Assembly (NCBI GenBank): GCA_016718655.1
Contig: JADKCV010000006.1
Location: forward strand, 62,001 to 126,000
Direction: 5' to 3'
Origin: Flavobacteriales bacterium
GTDB lineage: Bacteria > Bacteroidota > Bacteroidia > Flavobacteriales_F > PHOS-HE28
Length of the DNA stretch: 64,000 bases
The translations under genes were made by a program, and so were the position numbers. Positions 60,147 through 64,000 of this stretch are shown here, in pieces (the first letter of the stretch is position 1; every line of letters starts with the position of its first letter). The notes below the pieces were generated by a model. The model was not told the DNA's origin. It did no database searches and worked only from the letters and a program-made list of their open reading frames with translations.

Positions 60147-61391
60147 TCACATTGCCGCCACCTTGTCGGCCCTGTATACGCCACTCTCCAGCTTCTTCTT
60201 CACTTCCTTGAAGCTGGCAATGGTCCGCTCCACATCCTCCATGGAGTGTGCCGCGGTCGGTATCAAACGCAGGAGGATCACATCCTTGGGGACCACGGGG
60301 TACACGACGATGCTACAGAAGATGCCGTGGTTCTCCCGCAGGTCCAACACCACATTGGTTGCTTCGGGAATGCTACCCTTCATGAGCACGGGCGTGACAC
60401 AGCTGTTGGTGACCCCGATGTCCAGACCTGCATTCCTCAGGCCTTCTTGCAGGGCGTTGGTGATGGTCCACAACTTCTGGCTGAACTCCGGCCGGGTGCG
60501 GATCATCTCCAAGCGTTTGAGAGCGCCTATGACGATGGGCATGGGCAAGCTCTTGGCGAACGTTTGGCTTCGCATGTTGTACCGCAGGTACATGATCACG
60601 TCCTCGGGGCCGCTCACGAAGGCGCCGATGGTGGCCATGGCCTTGGCGAATGTGCCGAAATAGATGTCCACACCGTCCTGAACACCTTGTGCATCCGCGG
60701 TACCGCGGCCATCACGACCCATCATACCGAATCCATGTGCATCGTCCACGAACAAGCGGAAGTTGTACTTGGCTTTCCGTTCCACGATCTCCTTCAGCTT
60801 GCCTTGATCACCGGCCATGCCGAACACACCCTCGGTCATCACCATGATGCCACCACCGGTCTGTTCCACCACTTTCCGAGCATTCTCGAGCTGCTTGTCC
60901 AGGCTCGCCATGTCGTTGTGCTGGAAAACGAAGCGCTTGCCCATGTGCAGGCGCGCGCCATCGATCATGCAGGCATGACAGTCACTATCATAAACGAGCA
61001 CGTCGTGTCGGGAGAGGAGCGCTTCGATGGCGCTCATGCATCCTTGATAGCCGTAATTGAGCAGGAAGGTGTCCTCCTTACCCATGAATTCACTGAGCGC
61101 ATCTTCGAGCTGCTCGTGGTACTTGGTCTGACCGCTCATCATACGAGCCCCCATCGGGTAGGCCATGCCCCATTGTGCAGCAGCTTCGGCATCCACCTTA
61201 CGGATGTCGGGGTGGTTGGCTAGGCCCAAGTAGTTGTTCAGGCTCCAGACCAACACCGGCTTACCGCGGAAGGTCATATGGGCTCCAAGCTCACCTTCCA
61301 ACTTGGGGAAGGAGAAATAACCATGGCTTTCCTTGGCATGCCGGCCGATATGGCCCAGGTCCTTGCGGAGCTTATCGAAGATATCGTTCAT
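60147..61391 (-). CDS. PLP-dependent acyltransferase of the serine palmitoyltransferase / AONS family
   Basis: 414 residues from the Met at 61391. The alpha-oxoamine synthase fold is clear: LNNYLGLANHPDIRK, GARMMSGQTKYHEQLE, His139 (DCHAC) stacking on PLP, Asp217 and His219 in VDDAHGFG, and the PLP lysine 250 in GTFAKAMATIG. Relatives condense an amino acid with an acyl-CoA or acyl-ACP. In Bacteroidota such enzymes include serine palmitoyltransferase and the cysteate fatty acyltransferase of sulfonolipid (capnine) synthesis. The amino acid used here cannot be read from sequence. 2-amino-3-ketobutyrate ligase is less likely by its N-terminus. Confidence 0.85.
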   Translation of the reverse strand: MNDIFDKLRKDLGHIGRHAKESHGYFSFPKLEGELGAHMTFRGKPVLVWSLNNYLGLANHPDIRKVDAEAAAQWGMAYPMGARMMSGQTKYHEQLEDALSEFMGKEDTFLLNYGYQGCMSAIEALLSRHDVLVYDSDCHACMIDGARLHMGKRFVFQHNDMASLDKQLENARKVVEQTGGGIMVMTEGVFGMAGDQGKLKEIVERKAKYNFRLFVDDAHGFGMMGRDGRGTADAQGVQDGVDIYFGTFAKAMATIGAFVSGPEDVIMYLRYNMRSQTFAKSLPMPIVIGALKRLEMIRTRPEFSQKLWTITNALQEGLRNAGLDIGVTNSCVTPVLMKGSIPEATNVVLDLRENHGIFCSIVVYPVVPKDVILLRLIPTAAHSMEDVERTIASFKEVKKKLESGVYRADKVAAM

Positions 61392-61462
61392 GGGGAAGGC
61401 CGCAGGGCGGCGGTATTGGTCGTTGGTGGGGCACCCAGGGCCGAGGCCTGGCGATGCAGCGG

Positions 61463-61470
61463 CAAAGGTA
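61463..61470 (-). promoter_or_regulatory. -7 promoter box of the acyltransferase gene
   Basis: TACCTTTG on the minus strand, a perfect match, ends 71 bases before the ATG at 61391. Confidence 0.55.
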
Positions 61471-61540
61471 ACGGCCCGTACATACTTACCTAAGGTGCAG
61501 GGGCGTTGATGCACACGACGAGGTGTTCATCGTCCACGAC

Positions 61541-61548
61541 TATCTTTG
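61541..61548 (+). promoter_or_regulatory. -7 promoter box of the bamD-rpoZ-coaBC operon
   Basis: TATCTTTG, a perfect match, ends 35 bases before the bamD ATG at 61584. Confidence 0.6.
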
Positions 61549-61583
61549 CCGCCCTTCTTCGAGAAGCCACGTACCGATCTGCC

Positions 61584-62390
61584 ATGATGCGCCCCTTGGT
61601 CCTGTTCTTCACCGTAGTGCTGTTGAGCGCGTGTAGCGACTTCAACCGCGCCTTGAAGAGCACCGACCTCGACTACAAGTGGAAGGTGGCACAAGAGTAC
61701 TATGATAAGGAGAGTTGGGACCGCGCCATTCCCCTGATGGAGGAGTTGATCGTGCTCACCCGAGGCACCCAGCGGAGCCAGGAGGTGAACTACAAGCACG
61801 CCAAGGCGCACTTCAACATGAAGGATTACACCTTGGCCGCATACTACCTGGCCAATTTCGTGCGGACCTTCCCGACAAGTCCATTCGCTGAGGAGTGTTC
61901 GTTCCTGTCGGCCTATTGCTATTTCAAGAACTCGCCGAATTTCGAACTGGACCAAGCGGACACGCGTTCCGCGATCGACCAGATGCAACTTTTCATGGTG
62001 CGCTATCCTGCGACCGCGCTCAAGGATAGTTGCAATACGCTCATTGATCGAATGCGAAACAAGCTGGAGGTCAAGAGTTTTGAATCGGCCATGCAGTATT
62101 ACCACATGAGGAACTTCCAAGCTTCGAGTGTGGCCTTTCGGAGTTTCAACCGGGAATGGCCCAATTCGCGCTTCCGAGAGGAGGCGATGATGCTCATTCT
62201 CCGGTCGGACCATGAAATGGCCGTGAACAGCATCGAAAGCAAGAAGCGCGAACGATTGCAGGAAGCGATCCGTTCGTATCGTAATTTCGCCGACGCTTTC
62301 CCCCAGAGCCCTTTGCTCGGGGAGGCGGAACGACTCAACCTCGTGCTTTCCGCCGAATTGGAGAACGAGACCCCCAGAACCGCACCATGA
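61584..62390 (+). CDS. bamD: Outer membrane protein assembly factor BamD
   Basis: 268 residues from the ATG at 61584. A lipoprotein signal (RPLVLFFTVVLLSAC) anchors it to the inner face of the outer membrane. TPR-like repeats follow, beginning KWKVAQEYYDKESWDRAIPL and including HFNMKDYTLAAYYLANFVRT and FPTSPFAEECSFLSAYCYF, the BamD pattern. It works with BamA to insert beta-barrels. It overlaps rpoZ by ATGA. Confidence 0.93.
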   Translation: MMRPLVLFFTVVLLSACSDFNRALKSTDLDYKWKVAQEYYDKESWDRAIPLMEELIVLTRGTQRSQEVNYKHAKAHFNMKDYTLAAYYLANFVRTFPTSPFAEECSFLSAYCYFKNSPNFELDQADTRSAIDQMQLFMVRYPATALKDSCNTLIDRMRNKLEVKSFESAMQYYHMRNFQASSVAFRSFNREWPNSRFREEAMMLILRSDHEMAVNSIESKKRERLQEAIRSYRNFADAFPQSPLLGEAERLNLVLSAELENETPRTAP

Positions 62391-62737
62391 ACAACAAGCC
62401 CACTACAGCCGCCAAGACCACGGTAACACGCGATGTTTCCCTGCTCGATGAGGAGACCGGGAACATTTATGAGGCCGTAGCCATCCTCGGCAAGCGTGCC
62501 AACCAGATCAGCGTGCAGGTGAAGGAGGAACTCAGCGCCAAGTTGGAGGAGTTCGCCATCAGCGGAGAGAACCTGGAGGAGGTGTATGAGAACCGGGAGC
62601 AGATCGAAGTGAGCAAGCATTACGAGCGCATGCCCAAGCCTGCTGCATTGGCCATCCAGGAAATGCTGGACGGCAAGATCTATCACCGCCGTGGCGATGC
62701 CGGTACTGAAGCGGCCGCTCCTGCCAAGCAGGATTGA
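62387..62737 (+). CDS. rpoZ: RNA polymerase omega subunit, Bacteroidota type
   Basis: 116 residues. The omega/Rpb6 core reads EETGNIYEAVAILGKRANQI followed by an acidic helix (VKEELSAKLEEF). The tail includes EVSKHYERMPKPAALAIQEM, typical of Bacteroidota omega proteins. It stabilises the beta-prime subunit. The position between bamD and coaBC is the common order in the phylum. Confidence 0.88.
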   Translation: MNNKPTTAAKTTVTRDVSLLDEETGNIYEAVAILGKRANQISVQVKEELSAKLEEFAISGENLEEVYENREQIEVSKHYERMPKPAALAIQEMLDGKIYHRRGDAGTEAAAPAKQD

Positions 62738-62745
62738 GCGTCCAC

Positions 62746-63972
62746 ATGGAACGAGGGAACGTTCCTGTTTCCACGGTGCTGAACCGCAACATACTGCTGG
62801 GTGTTTCTGGTGGTATTGCTGCCTACAAGGCGGCGTTCATTGTTCGCGAACTGGTCAAGGCTGGTTGCCAGGTCCAGGTGGTGATGACCCCGGCCGCTCA
62901 CGACTTCGTGACCCCGTTGACCTTGGCCACGCTGAGCAAGCGACCGGTACTTACCGATCTGTTCGAGCGTGATGGTAGTGGGAAATGGAACGACCATGTG
63001 CATTTGGCCCGTTGGGCTGACCTGATGCTCATCGCCCCGGCTACAGCCAATACCATCGCCAAGATGGCACAGGGCATTTGCGACAACCTCCTGCTTGCTT
63101 GTTATCAGAGCAGCACATGCCCTGTGGTGATCGCCCCGGCCATGGACCTGGAGATGTGGAAGGAAGTGACGACCTCGACCAATATCGAACGCCTTCATGC
63201 TCGGGGAGTAGGCACCATTGGACCCGGTAGCGGTGAGTTGGCCAGTGGCCTCAACGGTGAAGGCCGGATGAGCGAGCCGGAGGAGATACTCGAACACCTT
63301 CGCACGCTACTGGTAGGCAAGGGTCCTTTGCAGGGTCGGAGGGTCCTTATCAGCGCCGGCCCTACGCAGGAAGCCATCGATCCGGTGCGCTACATCGGCA
63401 ATCGTTCCACCGGTAAGATGGGCTTTGCACTGGCCGAAGAAGCCGCATTACGCGGAGCGCATGTGCAGTTGGTCGCCGGTCCCGTCCAACTCACGCTGGA
63501 CCGACCAGGGATCGTGCGCACGGATGTGGGCACAGCTGAGGAGATGGCTTCAGCGTGCAAGGCACTGGCCAAGGACTGTGACGTGGTGATCATGAGCGCT
63601 GCAGTTGCCGACATGCGTCCGAAACGACCTGCGAAGGACAAGATCAAGAAGGCGACCGCTGATCTCGTTCTGGACCTCGAACCCACTGAGGACATCCTCT
63701 CCTCCTTGAGCGCATCTCGGCCTGCCGGTCAATTGGTCGTGGGATTCGCTTTGGAGACCACCGACGAATTGGCTCATGGGACCGCCAAGCTGCAACGCAA
63801 GAAGCTTGACCTGCTCGTGCTGAACAGCTTACAGGATACCGGCGCTGGTTTTGGGCACGACACGAACAAGGTGACCTTGCTTGCCCCGGGCAAGGATCCC
63901 CAAGAACTACCGTTGATGAGCAAGGTTGAGGTGGCCCGTGCTATCTTGGACCGCATCGAAGCGCAACTATGA
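62746..63972 (+). CDS. coaBC: Bifunctional phosphopantothenoylcysteine decarboxylase / phosphopantothenate-cysteine ligase
   Basis: 408 residues from the ATG at 62746; a TTG at 62734 overlapping the rpoZ stop (TTGA) is possible. The CoaC half has GVSGGIAAYKAA, the catalytic His in NDHVHLARWADLM, and PAMDLEMW. The CoaB half has LISAGPTQEAIDPVRYIGNR, STGKMGFALAEE and AAVADMRPKRPAKDKIKK. It makes 4'-phosphopantetheine from phosphopantothenate and cysteine for coenzyme A. ATGA overlap with the next gene. Confidence 0.97.
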   Translation: MERGNVPVSTVLNRNILLGVSGGIAAYKAAFIVRELVKAGCQVQVVMTPAAHDFVTPLTLATLSKRPVLTDLFERDGSGKWNDHVHLARWADLMLIAPATANTIAKMAQGICDNLLLACYQSSTCPVVIAPAMDLEMWKEVTTSTNIERLHARGVGTIGPGSGELASGLNGEGRMSEPEEILEHLRTLLVGKGPLQGRRVLISAGPTQEAIDPVRYIGNRSTGKMGFALAEEAALRGAHVQLVAGPVQLTLDRPGIVRTDVGTAEEMASACKALAKDCDVVIMSAAVADMRPKRPAKDKIKKATADLVLDLEPTEDILSSLSASRPAGQLVVGFALETTDELAHGTAKLQRKKLDLLVLNSLQDTGAGFGHDTNKVTLLAPGKDPQELPLMSKVEVARAILDRIEAQL

Positions 63973-64000
63973 ACATCCTTCGTTACGTCCTTCTCAGTGG
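63969..64000 (+). CDS. Start of a gene, probably the T9SS-associated DUF4835 (PorD-like) protein
   Basis: Only ten codons are inside the window (MNILRYVLLS), the beginning of a likely signal peptide, overlapping the coaBC stop by ATGA. The identity is inferred only from gene order: in many Bacteroidota coaBC is followed by a DUF4835/PorD gene. Confidence 0.45.
   Translation, partial: MNILRYVLLS

Noticed and set aside
60078..61223. A 381-codon plus-strand frame rich in His
   Set aside because: It is antisense to the PLP acyltransferase gene, which has complete active-site motifs. The His-rich content is a by-product of GC-rich codons on the other strand.

Overview
The window reads as a chromosome segment of a high-GC member of the Bacteroidota, probably order Flavobacteriales. 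The evidence is: type IX secretion (T9SS) C-terminal sorting domains on three secreted proteins; Bacteroidota-specific families (DUF3078, DUF3667, the short rpoZ-like omega, a bamD-rpoZ-coaBC run); no Shine-Dalgarno sequences; and many start sites preceded by the Bacteroidota -7 promoter box TAnnTTTG or its variant TAnnTTCG. Coding density is high and ATGA overlaps between genes are frequent. I saw no CRISPR array, phage, transposase or rRNA operon. One tRNA gene is present.

Layout. 1-2.5 kb: end of a surface-polysaccharide cluster (O-antigen ligase, DegT aminotransferase, initiating sugar transferase). 2.6-8.2 kb: housekeeping and unknown genes. 8.2-13.3 kb: second polysaccharide block (FlaA1/CapD-type dehydratase, epimerase, methyltransferase, glycosyltransferase). 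13.3-16.8 kb: gcvT, comB, a secreted Zn-dependent phospholipase-like protein, a fatty acid hydroxylase. 16.9-20.8 kb: tRNA-Val, then an ECF sigma factor followed by two MscS channels and a DUF3078 outer membrane protein. 20.8-24.9 kb: GT-C membrane protein, smpB, AT-richer lipoprotein. 24.9-28.8 kb: ZIP transporter and DtxR repressor divergent from a TonB receptor, with a dyad operator between them. 28.9-35.8 kb: pyrD, HMG-CoA lyase, membrane proteins, T9SS beta-propeller protein. 35.9-39.5 kb: third polysaccharide block. 39.7-49.4 kb: fabG, VWA-like protein, DUF218, two T9SS serine endopeptidases, uvrB. 50-54.5 kb: operon TPR-comA-rhodanese-dedA-aroE. 54.8-61.4 kb: glmM, cysteine desulfurase, FMN reductase, extradiol dioxygenase, AI-2E transporter, serine-palmitoyltransferase-type acyltransferase. 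61.6-64 kb: bamD-rpoZ-coaBC and the first codons of a probable porD.

Functional links. ComA and ComB would turn PEP plus sulfite into sulfolactate. With the PLP-dependent acyltransferase of the serine palmitoyltransferase family and a fatty acid hydroxylase, the window holds several plausible steps toward sulfonolipids (capnine type), typical lipids of this phylum. The DtxR-ZIP-TonB set looks like a metal-responsive uptake locus.

Quality. At least five genes (nucleoside phosphorylase, gcvT, pyrD, the T9SS beta-propeller protein, dedA) are broken by single-base shifts, most of them repaired by adding one base to a short homopolymer. I read these as probable sequencing errors, not true pseudogenes. 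In-frame fusion of a DUF4197 lipoprotein with its upstream neighbour may have the same cause.
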